In this document: one piece after another, positions 16,874 through 26,389 of the stretch
Position numbering within the stretch: the first letter of the stretch is position 1
Layout of the letters: each line of letters begins with the position of its first letter
Program-made: the position numbers and the translations under genes
From: Hydrogenophaga aromaticivorans
GTDB lineage: Bacteria > Pseudomonadota > Gammaproteobacteria > Burkholderiales > Burkholderiaceae_C
Length of the DNA: 64,000 nucleotides
Direction of reading: 5' to 3'
Assembly: GCF_013387465.1 (NCBI RefSeq)
Contig: NZ_VYGV01000011.1
Span: 62,001-126,000 of the forward strand
Notes under the pieces: generated by a model
Database searches by the model: none
What the model was told of the DNA's origin: nothing
Seen by the model: the letters and a program-made list of their open reading frames with translations, nothing else

Positions 16874-16878
16874 AGCTA

Positions 16879-18216
16879 TCACCTCTGCGAATGGAGATAC
16901 GGCTCCATCTCGACATCCTTGGTCAACGTCAGTGTGAATGAAGTACCAATGTCAACCGTCCCTGTCGGAGGAATCCGCAGGTTTCGTCCAATCGTCGCCT
17001 GCACCACTTGTGAAAGCGCTTGCCCCATGATGGATCCAGCCGTCTGTGTTGTGTCGCTGGTGCCGCCTCCAACAATGCTCACAGTGCGATCCGATCTGGG
17101 CATCAGATAGGAAGCAGCACCAACAACCAGCGCATTCCCAAACATCTTGAAGAAATGGTTGTTGATATCTGCGGGCATGCCGCTGATACCTTCGTCAGTC
17201 GATGCCGATGCACCTGACAGCGAGAAAGAGCGGCCATTGGGCAGTCGCAGTCGTGTACAGGCTGCCAGAATCGCCTCCTGGCCCACCAGCAGGTCTGAGT
17301 TGTAGGTGCAGGTGACCTCTGACCCACGAGGGACCAACAGAATCCGTTGCGTCACCGAGTCGTAGAGATCGCTCGATACCTTTGCCGTGAAGGTGCCTGG
17401 AAGGCTGGAATTCAGACCGCGTGTGAGCACCGTCCTGATCAGCGTTCCCTCATAGAGGGTTGGCGCTGCGCGAGCAGCTTGCAGCTTTGTTGATGAACCT
17501 ATCCCAGCCTGGTTTGCGAATTGACCCATGAACCGGGAATTCGAGTCCGAAACGTTCACAAGTCCGCCGCCGCCGTTCACGTCTTGCCCGAAGAGACCTG
17601 CACCAGAAGAGCCCTGCTGCGGCAAGTCCCCCTGGGCAAGCTCAACCTGCTTTTGCCGCAGCTTTTCCATGGACCCCTGACTTTGGGCCAACAACCGCTC
17701 GATGTCTGCGCGTGCGCCATTTGCAGGCGTTGACGTGACTTGCTTTGAGGCACGTTGTGCGCCAGCATCGCCAACGCCGCGGCCCCTCAAGTCGACCTCG
17801 GATGCGGCCATCGAAGCGATCAACGCCATCTCAAGGCGTTCATCAACCTTCGGCTCATCATTCTTCTGGGTCAACGAAGGAGGCTGCGGAAATTCGGGCA
17901 AGGTCACCGGGGCCGGCGCTTCATTCAAATCCTTGATCAAGTCTGTGACAAGGGGCGCCTGAACAGGGGGAGCCTGCTCTTTTCCCTTGAACTCGGTCTT
18001 CCCTGGCCACAGCAGAAATCCCGTCAATCCCACTACCGCAATGCCCATACCGATGGTGCGCAGGTTCCGCGCAGGCATGCCCGATTGAATCTCGACATCT
18101 TCCACGACATCGCCGAACTCGTGCCCGAGCCCACCAGCCTTTGCATCACGATCTTGAGATGGATGCGAAGCAAGGGGGTTGGTCCTCGCCTTTGGAATAT
18201 TCGGATTGGCCTTCAT
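16879..18216 (-). CDS. virB10: VirB10/TrbI core-complex protein
   Basis: A 445-residue protein with a short cytoplasmic N-terminus, one inner-membrane segment near residues 54-70 (TIGMGIAVVGLTGFLLWPG), a Pro-rich periplasmic linker, and the C-terminal VirB10 beta-barrel domain (YEGTLIRTVLTRGLNSSLPGTF, LVPRGSEVTCTY, LRLPNGRSFSLSG, then the antenna-like hydrophobic region NHFFKMFGNALVVGAASY). VirB10 spans both membranes and gates the secretion channel. ATG 18216 lies three bases after the virB9 stop. Confidence 0.9.
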   Translation of the reverse strand: MKANPNIPKARTNPLASHPSQDRDAKAGGLGHEFGDVVEDVEIQSGMPARNLRTIGMGIAVVGLTGFLLWPGKTEFKGKEQAPPVQAPLVTDLIKDLNEAPAPVTLPEFPQPPSLTQKNDEPKVDERLEMALIASMAASEVDLRGRGVGDAGAQRASKQVTSTPANGARADIERLLAQSQGSMEKLRQKQVELAQGDLPQQGSSGAGLFGQDVNGGGGLVNVSDSNSRFMGQFANQAGIGSSTKLQAARAAPTLYEGTLIRTVLTRGLNSSLPGTFTAKVSSDLYDSVTQRILLVPRGSEVTCTYNSDLLVGQEAILAACTRLRLPNGRSFSLSGASASTDEGISGMPADINNHFFKMFGNALVVGAASYLMPRSDRTVSIVGGGTSDTTQTAGSIMGQALSQVVQATIGRNLRIPPTGTVDIGTSFTLTLTKDVEMEPYLHSQR

Positions 18217-18218
18217 GT

Positions 18219-19040
18219 TCAATCCTTGGTGATGCGTGCCTGATGCCGCTTCCCGATCTGCAGCATCCACACGGGCGCTGTCCGGTCAATCACGATCACA
18301 TCGCGGTCACGAATGCTCTTGCGATCTGCCACGGTGTAATTGACCGGCATGAGGCTCTCTTTGCCCCGCTCGTTGGCCTCTACCATGAAGACGGCCGGGA
18401 GATCCTGGATACCCGGAGGCATCCGTATCCAGGTCTTCACGCCATCGGTGTACGCATGGAGGCGCACAAGGTCAGGGTCCTGTGACTCGACCTTGAGGAA
18501 GACCAGTTCCGACGGGTCAAGCGTCTCATCTGCGAGGTTCTGGGAGACCAGTGCGGCATGCGATTCAGTGGCTTGGGCCAGAACCGCTTTGACCGAGGCA
18601 TCGCGACGAATACGGAAATCCTCCTCTTGGTCGGGATAGGAGAAAACCGCCTTCTGAATACGTTCAGTCGGCTTGGTCGTTGCGATCAACTCGAACTGAT
18701 AGGTTCTGCGATCCGTCACAAGGCTGAGTGAAGTGACCGTGTTGGGAACAGTTGCCTTGATGTAGAGGTTCTTTTCGTTGCCCTCGATGCGCCACCGCAC
18801 CTTGTCACCGATTCGTGGAACTTCGATCAACTCTTCATCCTGAGCAAGGGCAATGTGCGTGTGCATGCCAATGGTCACGGGAAGCTTATAGACAACATCC
18901 GGGGTGAATGCGAAAGTGACGATTCGACTGTCCAAATTCCCGGGCGTTGCCACCGAAATGTCACTGGTGGTCTGCGCCCATGCACTTGCGGACAAAGCCA
19001 CGGCGCAAACGAAAGCGATTTTTGCAATTTTGAACATCAT
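18219..19040 (-). CDS. virB9: VirB9/TrbG outer-membrane core protein
   Basis: A 273-residue periplasmic protein with signal peptide (MMFKIAKIAFVCAVALSASAWAQ). Typical VirB9 features are the N-terminal beta domain, the ...LYIKATVPNTVTSLSLVTDRRTYQF motif and a C-terminal domain with HAYTDGVKTWIRMP and PAVF. It joins VirB10 and a lipoprotein in the outer-membrane ring of the T4SS. The start overlaps the virB8 stop by four bases (ATGA). Confidence 0.92.
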   Translation of the reverse strand: MMFKIAKIAFVCAVALSASAWAQTTSDISVATPGNLDSRIVTFAFTPDVVYKLPVTIGMHTHIALAQDEELIEVPRIGDKVRWRIEGNEKNLYIKATVPNTVTSLSLVTDRRTYQFELIATTKPTERIQKAVFSYPDQEEDFRIRRDASVKAVLAQATESHAALVSQNLADETLDPSELVFLKVESQDPDLVRLHAYTDGVKTWIRMPPGIQDLPAVFMVEANERGKESLMPVNYTVADRKSIRDRDVIVIDRTAPVWMLQIGKRHQARITKD

Positions 19041-19717
19041 CGAAAGTCCTCTGAAATACTGAAATTGGTGACCGCCAGGCCTTCAGGATTGCGGAATACA
19101 TCGTCCTGAGTTTTGTGCCCAATGACGGCTAACGTAACTGTCATGGCATATGACTTCGTTTGCGGAGGTACGCTCGGAGCAGACCTGGAAACAAGCTCGT
19201 AACGAATCAGATAGGTCATGTCAGCCACCTTATTCACTGATCGGCGGACATACTCACGCACATATGTTGGATACCTCGCAAGCTGTTGGGGAGGGTTGTT
19301 CTCCGGCTTTTGAAGATAGCTCTTCACCTGATCGATTGATGTGCCAACGGCCCGTCGTTGAACTCTTTCAACGTTGCGTTGCCAGATTGCTGGAGTGATT
19401 TCGGTCAGGTCACTGGCGAAGCTGGAGGCCCATGCCATTTGCGAATCTTCATCAGGAGTGAATTTACTGGCCACTCCACTGGCTTGCAGTTCACCAGAGT
19501 CGTTCTTCGTAACCTGGATCACATGCACTTCTTTGGTGGTGATCATGTAGATCAATCCGGCACTCTGCAGCGCCACGACGGCCATGGATACGACACCCAG
19601 AATCTTCCACCAGCTGGCTTCGATGGCGGACTTCGAACCACGTTCGAAGTAGACCCGAAGCGCGGCTTCTTCGGCAGGTCCCGGTACGTGGTCAGGTGCT
19701 TTCTTGAGTTTTCGCAT
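19037..19717 (-). CDS. virB8: VirB8/TrbF inner-membrane scaffold
   Basis: A 226-residue protein with an N-terminal cytoplasmic tail, one membrane helix at ~38-60 (WWKILGVVSMAVVALQSAGLIYMI) and a periplasmic NTF2-like VirB8 domain (ATYVREYVRRS-type region, TYLIRYELVSRS, KSYAMTVTLAVIG, NPEGLAVTNFSIS). It nucleates T4SS assembly. Separated by 78 bases from the small secreted protein gene upstream. Confidence 0.92.
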   Translation of the reverse strand: MRKLKKAPDHVPGPAEEAALRVYFERGSKSAIEASWWKILGVVSMAVVALQSAGLIYMITTKEVHVIQVTKNDSGELQASGVASKFTPDEDSQMAWASSFASDLTEITPAIWQRNVERVQRRAVGTSIDQVKSYLQKPENNPPQQLARYPTYVREYVRRSVNKVADMTYLIRYELVSRSAPSVPPQTKSYAMTVTLAVIGHKTQDDVFRNPEGLAVTNFSISEDFR

Positions 19718-19795
19718 GGGAATATTCTTTGCCCGAATCTGACGTCTGAAGCAGTGAATGACAGTCCGTTCAGGGCCGCATTCGACTGTTCGTCC

Positions 19796-20146
19796 TCAAT
19801 CCCACATCTGGACAAAGCCAGCTGGGATGTCATGTGGGGAGGACGGGACTTGGACTTCAGCATTCAACCGTGGCTTGGCTCCCTTCCCCGGCTGCCCAGC
19901 AGCACGCTCGTACAACTCGGAATCGAACCTTTGTCCCACTGATGGTGGTTGTTCGTTTCGCGCGGGCTGAGAGTCGATGGAGGAGGTGAAGCAGATCATG
20001 TTGGCACGCTGAACGCCCAATGTGTTCTGCCATACCAATGCCGCCTGCAACTTTCCGTCGGCGCCCCTTATGCACTGCACCTTGGATTGCGCATTCGCGA
20101 ACTGAGCGCAGGAAAGCAGAAATATTGCAAACACTGTTTTCTTCAT
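19796..20146 (-). CDS. Small secreted protein inside the T4SS operon
   Basis: A 116-residue protein with a signal peptide (MKKTVFAIFLLSCAQFANAQ) and a soluble mature part with two Cys. It sits between virB6 and virB8. By position it could be an entry-exclusion or VirB7-like protein, but sequence gives no proof; the Cys in LLSCA is not a good lipobox. Start 20146 is chosen for the clean signal peptide. Confidence 0.65.
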   Translation of the reverse strand: MKKTVFAIFLLSCAQFANAQSKVQCIRGADGKLQAALVWQNTLGVQRANMICFTSSIDSQPARNEQPPSVGQRFDSELYERAAGQPGKGAKPRLNAEVQVPSSPHDIPAGFVQMWD

Positions 20147-20199
20147 GGTTGATACCTCATATGAGAAAAAATCTGATCCGTTGAGTTGAACTAATGCAG

Positions 20200-21324
20200 T
20201 CACGGATTTGCGGTGGGGGTTGGTGGCTTGGAGAACCAAGAGTTCACCTTCGAAGCCATTGCCTTGCCACCCTGATATCCAGCCTGAACCTTTGAGGCGG
20301 CAAATTTACCGCCGGCTACTGCATTTCTCCCCGAATTAATAGGATTGGCAGCTTGTGCAATAGCATTCGAGTTAATTGCACCGGCGGCTCCGGTCCGCCC
20401 TGGGAATATGGCATCCGTAATGCTCGGAATACTCTCGAATAGTTTTGTCATGCCTGCAGCAATCATTGCTATTCCAAGAGCTGTCGCCGCTGATTTACCC
20501 TCACCAAACTTCTCAAATGAGCTTGCAAAGATGGTTGAAAGGAGCTTTAGCACGATCACTGCAACGACTGTGAGAAATGCCGAACTGACCAGATAATTGA
20601 GCCATTGCCCGAACCACGCTCTGGTGTATCTGCTCACAATGGTGGCAACCATCAGAGGGCCGATAACAATCCCTACACCCAGGAAGATTGGCCCCATGAT
20701 GAACACCCCCAGCAGGCTCACCAACGACACCACGATGAAATAGATTGCCACAACCAAGACCAGTACGGTGAGGACAATTTCCGCAACAACATCAACGATC
20801 TTCCACGTCCCCCATGCCTCACCAAACGACTTCCCAATATTGACAAACAAGCGCGCCACGGGGTCGTAGAGACTTTTGATGAAGTCCATGAATGTTTGGC
20901 CAATGTCCAAACCAACAGCCGACAGTACGGACTTTGCAATCCCATAGACGGTGTCAACTACGACTGAATAATTCGTGAGCAAAGCAGCCGCGATCAAGGA
21001 GAAAAGGACTGTCTCCAAAACAGCCGGTATCACAGGCTTTTTCTCCAACATTGCCAACATGGCATTCCAAATCAGCTGAATCAGCGCAAGCACCCCAGCA
21101 AGCGCCATCGCAACAGATTTGAGACTACCCGCCAGTCCCTTTGCCGCATTGATGACCCGATCAACAAAATCATTGCCGATCACTGCATTCACAACGTTCT
21201 TGAATACCAAGGCAAGATTTTCAAGCAATGTTGGTTCTCCGGCTCCCTGGGCAAACGCCAATACAGGAAACAAGAGAATCATCAATGCAAGACCTAGCCT
21301 GCTGACACTGCGCTTCGCATTCAT
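20200..21324 (-). CDS. virB6: VirB6/TrbL polytopic channel protein
   Basis: A 374-residue protein with a signal-like N-terminus (LGLALMILLFPVLAFAQ) and about six further membrane helices, including the central pair around IVLTVLVLVVAIYFIVVSLVSLLGVFIMGPIFLGVGIVIGP split over residues ~190-230. The C-terminal ~70 residues are polar and Gly/Ala-rich. Length and layout fit VirB6/TrbL, the inner-membrane channel component that contacts the DNA substrate. Base composition from here to virB5 is visibly more A+T-rich than the flanks. Confidence 0.85.
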   Translation of the reverse strand: MNAKRSVSRLGLALMILLFPVLAFAQGAGEPTLLENLALVFKNVVNAVIGNDFVDRVINAAKGLAGSLKSVAMALAGVLALIQLIWNAMLAMLEKKPVIPAVLETVLFSLIAAALLTNYSVVVDTVYGIAKSVLSAVGLDIGQTFMDFIKSLYDPVARLFVNIGKSFGEAWGTWKIVDVVAEIVLTVLVLVVAIYFIVVSLVSLLGVFIMGPIFLGVGIVIGPLMVATIVSRYTRAWFGQWLNYLVSSAFLTVVAVIVLKLLSTIFASSFEKFGEGKSAATALGIAMIAAGMTKLFESIPSITDAIFPGRTGAAGAINSNAIAQAANPINSGRNAVAGGKFAASKVQAGYQGGKAMASKVNSWFSKPPTPTANP

Positions 21325-21328
21325 TTTT

Positions 21329-22054
21329 TTATTGAGCGAGGGATTTCAGAATGGTGGCGTCGCTCTTGTTGTTCGCTTTACGATCTTCCCAATATTTGCG
21401 ATACGCTTCCTCCAGCTTTGCACGCTCGTCATATTGCCTCTGTCTCTCAACACCAGAATCACGGGTTGTTGCAGACATCATTGCCAACATGGCTTGTTGC
21501 TGCTGAATGACGACACCGACAGAATTGGTTGTTGCCTGGGCAGCTTGCGTCACGCCTTCGATCATTGGCATGCCAGTCATGATCCCCAAATGCGCCTCGA
21601 AAGCCTTGGCAATCTGATCTTCGGCAAGCTTTGCGGAGTCATAGAGGGACTTCGCCGACTTATCGCCCTGCTCTTTTCGGCGAGCGACCGAATTCACAAA
21701 CTCTTCGAAAGAGGTGTACTGGCTGACCGAGAATGCACTGCCAAAGTTATCGAAGACGTTCTTACTGGAGGTCAACGCCCCCTGCAAACCCTGTGCGGCC
21801 TGGACCAGCTTGATCAACTGGGCGAGTTCTTCTGACTTGCTGATCTGCTCAATGATCGGAAAGGTATTCAGCGTTTGCTTCATATCTTCGATGAGCTGCT
21901 TTCCCGACGTGATCGTATTGGTTGTTTGTTCAATCGCCGTAATCAGGTTTTGCGAAAGATTGGAAACGTCAATCACCGGAATGCCAGTGGCAAAGCTGGG
22001 CTTTCCGAACGAAAACGCCAACAACATCGCCGACACCAAAACTCTGCGCTTCAT
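21329..22054 (-). CDS. virB5: VirB5/TrbJ-like pilus-tip protein
   Basis: A 241-residue exported protein (signal MKRRVLVSAMLLAFSFGKPSFA), helical, with GIPVIDVSNLSQNLITAIEQ, an NTITSGKQLIEDMKQ helix and a Gln-rich C-terminal helix, as in VirB5/TrbJ proteins that cap the conjugative pilus. It starts three bases after the virB4 stop. Order virB4-virB5-virB6 matches trbE-trbJ-trbL. Confidence 0.85.
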   Translation of the reverse strand: MKRRVLVSAMLLAFSFGKPSFATGIPVIDVSNLSQNLITAIEQTTNTITSGKQLIEDMKQTLNTFPIIEQISKSEELAQLIKLVQAAQGLQGALTSSKNVFDNFGSAFSVSQYTSFEEFVNSVARRKEQGDKSAKSLYDSAKLAEDQIAKAFEAHLGIMTGMPMIEGVTQAAQATTNSVGVVIQQQQAMLAMMSATTRDSGVERQRQYDERAKLEEAYRKYWEDRKANNKSDATILKSLAQ

Positions 22055-22056
22055 GC

Positions 22057-24540
22057 TCAGCTCCTTATTGCTGCTTTGAGATAGTCATCACGCCATGTGC
22101 GCGATCCCGATTGAAGATGCTCATCAAGCATCTGCTGAAATTTCGCTTCGGACCTGACCAGAGCAAGAATCTCTTTGCTGAAATTCGTCCCGAGTATCCG
22201 GGTCGTGTTTCCAGCGATTCTCAGGTAGTCACGCTGGGGCCTGAGCTTTCCGATCATTGAGACTTGATCATCAGTGAGGCCGAACATCTTTCGGTAAAGC
22301 TCCCTGTGGCTCTCCAATTTCCTGTTGTAGCCCAGCAGGATGTTTGGAATGTTGTCTGTGAGCGTTGCTCTTATCGCCTCGCTGTCAACACCGCTCACTG
22401 ACTCAGGAGATTGCACAGTCAGCCAAACGAAGGCATTCTTCTTTCGAAATGTTTTGAGCCATTCGTCAATGCCCGCCAAGAAGGCCGGGTTGTTCAGGGC
22501 AAAACTGGCCTCTTCGACATATATGAATGTTGGTCGCCCATCGAGCGAGCGCGAGATCGTATTGAACGCATGATCCAGAAATGCGCGCCCCAATCGGTCT
22601 ACCCGCATGATTTCTCGCATTTCAATGCAGGTCCAACTGGCAAACGTCAACTGATCTTCTTTGGAACCAAAATAGCCAAACGGGCCTGACTCAACCCATT
22701 CATGCAATTTGGTTTGAATCTTCGAAGGCAACAGCGACCAGATCGTGTTGAGGCTCGCTTCTTGGGTTGGAGCCATTGCGATGGACTTGATCGTGTCGTA
22801 GATATCGGCCCGATCTTGGGACGAAAGCGTCTCACCACCCTCCTCAATGCGGCGAATGATGAACTCACGAGCCTGCACACGATCGATGTCACTCTCGCGT
22901 ATGTGCTTCATCGGATTGAAGCTGAGTCCCTGGCGCAGATCGACGTGGGTGCCGCCAACAAGGTGCGTGAGGATTCGGCAGGAGTGATCCCTGTCGAAAA
23001 TGATCACCTGGGCATCCGGGTACCTTGCGAAGGCAGCCAGGCAGTAGTTCACGAAAGTTGTTTTGCCCCCACCGGTGGGCATCACCAGCAAGGCATGCCC
23101 AACCTGCTTGACGAAGGGGTCGAAGTGAACTTCGGTGCCGAACTTCGAAGTGAAGGTAGCCAGTGAAGGCATCGGCCGCGAGTAGATCTCGGAGAGGTGG
23201 TCCGACTGTGCAGACCCTGGGAGCACAGTCGTTGTCGGGAGGGCATTGCTGATGATCTCGTTGTTGGCGAGCATCAACCGCTTGTTGTGAGCCCAGACAC
23301 CCGGCAAGGCGGAAAGAAATGCTGCCTTCATGCCCAAGCGTTCGCGGATGTGAGGGAGGCCCCCCACGTCCCGGACGACGCGGGCCATCAAGGTCTGCAC
23401 CGCCTGTGCGCTCTCAGCGTAGACGGTCAGCGATGTCGAGTGCATTGAGAAGCCAAGCGATTCCGCCGCTTGCCTGCGCATGGCCTCCACGCACTCACCA
23501 TAGAGGTCCGCCTTGCCCGGATCAACTTCTGGATCTCTTTGCTGCAGGAAAGCAGCAACACGTTGGCCCAGTGTGCTTTGCGACATCCGGTAGTAGCGTG
23601 CGTGCTCGTCAACGGTTGCACGCGCCTGGTCGTATGACATGCACCGGAGGACATGGGTGAGGCGAAACTCTGCTGGCACCGAAAGCAGCTTGTTGAACGC
23701 AGCCATCTGTCCTGGGTAGCCATTCATCGAAATGATGGTCCCGTACATAGAGCGGTTGGACCCATTCACAGCGAAGATTTCGCGGCCGAACCTGGTATCT
23801 GCGCTGGCCAGTGTGGCATCTAGCATGGAGGACGGAGCCGGGCTGATCGATGCGTTGTGATCCAGCGTGGGTGAAGCCATCAGATGCAGCGCGTTATCGA
23901 GCTCCCATCCTGTGAGGCGACCAAAGTGCGCAACAGAATGGGTTGCCACGTAGCTTGCCAGCGTCTCTTCCATGATGGCGACGTTGCCGTCGAGTTGCCT
24001 CGCGTCATGCAGGACCGCTGATCGCACGTTGTTGGCTGGATTCAGACTCGTCACGATGGATGCGAAGAAGGTCTGTCCCTCATCGCTCATCTTGCGGCGC
24101 ACGTTCTCCATAAAGGCGTAAACGCCAGTCTCTCCGACGAAGAGGACAAACAAATGGGTCTTGAGCGTGTAGACCTGTTTGGACCTGTAGGTTGCGCGTA
24201 GTTGCTCCTCCAATATCGCCGTGACAGGATTGCTTTCCATGGAATCCCACTGTTCCGGCTCGGTTTTGAGCCGTTTGTCAGTGACGAACCACATGTAGTA
24301 GCGCTCATCGAGTTTGTCCATTGAAGACTGCATTTCGACAATGGCTTGCTCGTGTCGCTGCACGTTGTCTTCATCGACATCAACACCAATGAATTCGTAT
24401 GCAGCAAGAAGGCCGCCGTCCTTGCACAGCACAAGGGAGGGCGTGACGTGGACCATCCACGGCAGATGCTCAGACAGGCTGCTGTCCTCGCTTTTATTGG
24501 GGTTTCGGGCACGGAGGCCCGTGATCGTGGACAACGCCAT
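22057..24540 (-). CDS. virB4: VirB4/TrbE conjugation ATPase
   Basis: An 827-residue ATPase with an N-terminal CagE/VirB4-type domain and a C-terminal RecA-like motor. Walker A MPTGGGKTT is at ~487-495, followed by VIIFDRDHSC, and Walker B-type FIYVEEASFAL lies further on. VirB4 energises pilus assembly and substrate transfer at the inner membrane. Full length for the family. ATG at 24540 follows the virB3 stop by seven bases. Confidence 0.95.
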   Translation of the reverse strand: MALSTITGLRARNPNKSEDSSLSEHLPWMVHVTPSLVLCKDGGLLAAYEFIGVDVDEDNVQRHEQAIVEMQSSMDKLDERYYMWFVTDKRLKTEPEQWDSMESNPVTAILEEQLRATYRSKQVYTLKTHLFVLFVGETGVYAFMENVRRKMSDEGQTFFASIVTSLNPANNVRSAVLHDARQLDGNVAIMEETLASYVATHSVAHFGRLTGWELDNALHLMASPTLDHNASISPAPSSMLDATLASADTRFGREIFAVNGSNRSMYGTIISMNGYPGQMAAFNKLLSVPAEFRLTHVLRCMSYDQARATVDEHARYYRMSQSTLGQRVAAFLQQRDPEVDPGKADLYGECVEAMRRQAAESLGFSMHSTSLTVYAESAQAVQTLMARVVRDVGGLPHIRERLGMKAAFLSALPGVWAHNKRLMLANNEIISNALPTTTVLPGSAQSDHLSEIYSRPMPSLATFTSKFGTEVHFDPFVKQVGHALLVMPTGGGKTTFVNYCLAAFARYPDAQVIIFDRDHSCRILTHLVGGTHVDLRQGLSFNPMKHIRESDIDRVQAREFIIRRIEEGGETLSSQDRADIYDTIKSIAMAPTQEASLNTIWSLLPSKIQTKLHEWVESGPFGYFGSKEDQLTFASWTCIEMREIMRVDRLGRAFLDHAFNTISRSLDGRPTFIYVEEASFALNNPAFLAGIDEWLKTFRKKNAFVWLTVQSPESVSGVDSEAIRATLTDNIPNILLGYNRKLESHRELYRKMFGLTDDQVSMIGKLRPQRDYLRIAGNTTRILGTNFSKEILALVRSEAKFQQMLDEHLQSGSRTWRDDYLKAAIRS

Positions 24541-24547
24541 CACAAGC

Positions 24548-24889
24548 TCAACTCAAAGGTATTTGGTTTGCATAACCATTCGGGCGGGACACCCATGTTT
24601 CCCCGTGGCTGGGATTTCCCGCGTAGAGGTTGTTAGGCACAACCTCATGAACAAGGTAGAGAGCCATGATCTGGTGATCCTTTTTGAAGAACCACGAGAG
24701 TCCGGCGTGAATCACGGCAGCAAATGGAATTGCGAGCAATCCCCATGGCAACCCAATGACCACCGCCACCAGGGCTGTGATTGCCCAGATCATGGTTGCG
24801 GTCTTGGTGCCAACACCCGCATTGAGGCGAGGTCGCCTCAGTGCAGGGTAGTCGGCGATGAGGCCCGCTGATGATGCGTTCTCGTCCAT
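24548..24889 (-). CDS. virB3: VirB3/TrbD inner-membrane protein
   Basis: A 113-residue protein with two adjacent membrane helices (ATMIWAITALVAVVIGLPWG and LLAIPFAAVIHAGLSWFF) followed by a polar tail, as in VirB3. It begins in the stop of virB2 (TGATG overlap). VirB3 associates with VirB4 during pilus assembly. Confidence 0.85.
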   Translation of the reverse strand: MDENASSAGLIADYPALRRPRLNAGVGTKTATMIWAITALVAVVIGLPWGLLAIPFAAVIHAGLSWFFKKDHQIMALYLVHEVVPNNLYAGNPSHGETWVSRPNGYANQIPLS

Positions 24890-25203
24890 CAGAGCGTGCA
24901 ATTCGTGACCAAACCGGTGAGGCCAATGATGTATGGGCCGGCAACCATGATGACGCAGCCAATGATCACGTACATGATGATGTCACCGACCACGGAGGAC
25001 TTGATGAACATGCTGTTGATCACGAACAGAATCAACGCGATGATCGCGGCAACCGTCGCGATCTGTTTGAGCCAGCCGGCGAATTGGCACAGACCATCAG
25101 CACCCGTCTGCTGTGCCATCGCGCTCGGCATATAGGTTGCCAGCAGTACGGCTGACAGCATCAAAGCTGCCCGAAAAGCGACTTCGATATTAAATTTGGA
25201 CAT
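24889..25203 (-). CDS. virB2: VirB2/TrbC major pilin precursor
   Basis: A 104-residue protein: signal peptide ending PSAMA-QQ, then two hydrophobic helices (IATVAAIIALILFVINSMF and IMYVIIGCVIMVAGPYIIG) separated by a short loop, the standard pilin layout. MSKFNIEV at 25203 is chosen as start because GGAG lies upstream and the signal peptide is then of normal length; it overlaps the virB11 end. Two Cys in the mature part could form a disulfide. Confidence 0.85.
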   Translation of the reverse strand: MSKFNIEVAFRAALMLSAVLLATYMPSAMAQQTGADGLCQFAGWLKQIATVAAIIALILFVINSMFIKSSVVGDIIMYVIIGCVIMVAGPYIIGLTGLVTNCTL

Positions 25204-26209
25204 GAACGTGCTCCAGGTTGTATTCACCATTGCTAACTCCTTTGACAATTGCGGTTTCAGAAACTCTTCGGTAGCTTTTGTCCGTGCCATCGTCCTGTCT
25301 GACGTATGAGCGAGAACAAAAAACCACCAAGTTGATGCAGGCAGCGATGTATCGCTGTGCCGATTGGGGGGACATCTGGACGCCCTCAGGAAGGGACATC
25401 TGAAAGAGCAGTTCCAGCGTGCTCAAGGCCCCCGCGGCTGAAGAGGCGTGCAGGGTCGTAACTGAACCGTTGTGGCCCGACGAGAGCGCACGCAGAAGGT
25501 CGTAGGTGTCATCACCGCGGGTTTCAGAAAGAATGAGGCGGTCATATCGCTCACGCATGGCGTGCTGCACCAAGACCTTGGCAGTGAGACCTGACTGGGG
25601 TGCGGCCAGGTAGCAGTTCTTGTGCTCCACCTTGAGGGCCATTTCCCGCGCGTCCTCGATCAAGCCGATGCGCTCGTTGGCCGGCAGGTGCATCAGGATG
25701 GCGTTGGCCAATGTGGTCTTGCCGCCAGAGGTTGGGCCAGCAAAGACACAATTCAGACGCTGATGGATGATCAGGTCGACGAGCTTTTCTGCCAGCTCTT
25801 CCGACAACATCTGCCACTCAACCAGCTGGTTCAAGGTGGGCCGATCCTCGGGCTCCAAATGCTTGCGAATCGCAAGCGTGGTTCCTCGCGCATCAACGCC
25901 CTTCAAGGCGCCGGCAAAGCGCAGTCCACCCACCCCTGTGGAGACAACCGCGTCAGCCGTTCCGCTGCGCAGGTCCCTTCCATGCGATCCGCCCTCCGCA
26001 CCGGCGTGCTTGGCAACTGCTGCCAGGGCCAGCTGCCGGTCAACCTCTGGCAACACGATGGATGACCGCTCGATGCGCCCGTGCTTTTCCACCCAGACAC
26101 GCCCATCGGCTGTAACCATGATTTCGGTGACGGCACGGTCTTCCATGATCGCTTGAATGGGAGCAAGCGACTTCGAAATGACTTCTTGGAGACGTACCGG
26201 ACTGAGCAT
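25190..26209 (-). CDS. virB11: VirB11/TrbB secretion ATPase
   Basis: A 339-residue cytoplasmic hexameric ATPase. Walker A GPTSGGKTT lies at ~158-166; an Asp/Arg-rich box (ILSETRGDD) and the His box GHNGSVTTLHASSA follow. VirB11 switches the T4SS between pilus building and DNA transfer. It is the first gene of the operon and is divergent from the NERD-bactofilin operon. Confidence 0.93.
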   Translation of the reverse strand: MLSPVRLQEVISKSLAPIQAIMEDRAVTEIMVTADGRVWVEKHGRIERSSIVLPEVDRQLALAAVAKHAGAEGGSHGRDLRSGTADAVVSTGVGGLRFAGALKGVDARGTTLAIRKHLEPEDRPTLNQLVEWQMLSEELAEKLVDLIIHQRLNCVFAGPTSGGKTTLANAILMHLPANERIGLIEDAREMALKVEHKNCYLAAPQSGLTAKVLVQHAMRERYDRLILSETRGDDTYDLLRALSSGHNGSVTTLHASSAAGALSTLELLFQMSLPEGVQMSPQSAQRYIAACINLVVFCSRSYVRQDDGTDKSYRRVSETAIVKGVSNGEYNLEHVHVQI

Positions 26210-26389
26210 TCACCTATCTTCATGTGGCCTCTGAACATGAAGAAGGCGAAACGATGCAGCTTCAGGGGGTCATTCAACGTGAAAGGCCCTCGCAACCCGA
26301 ATGTGGCCCGTTTTGGTCAGCATTTGAAGTTGCGCGGGCTCGATCAAGGGCCATGATCGATGCATCGTGCAGCTACAAGACACCGGAGC
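26210..26389. promoter_or_regulatory. Divergent region between the T4SS and the NERD-bactofilin operon
   Basis: Both operons must start here. A perfect palindrome, CGATGCATCG, lies at 26358-26367, about 20-30 bases before the plus-strand start, and might be an operator. I cannot assign -35/-10 boxes with confidence. None of the SD-sequestering leaders occurs here. Confidence 0.4.
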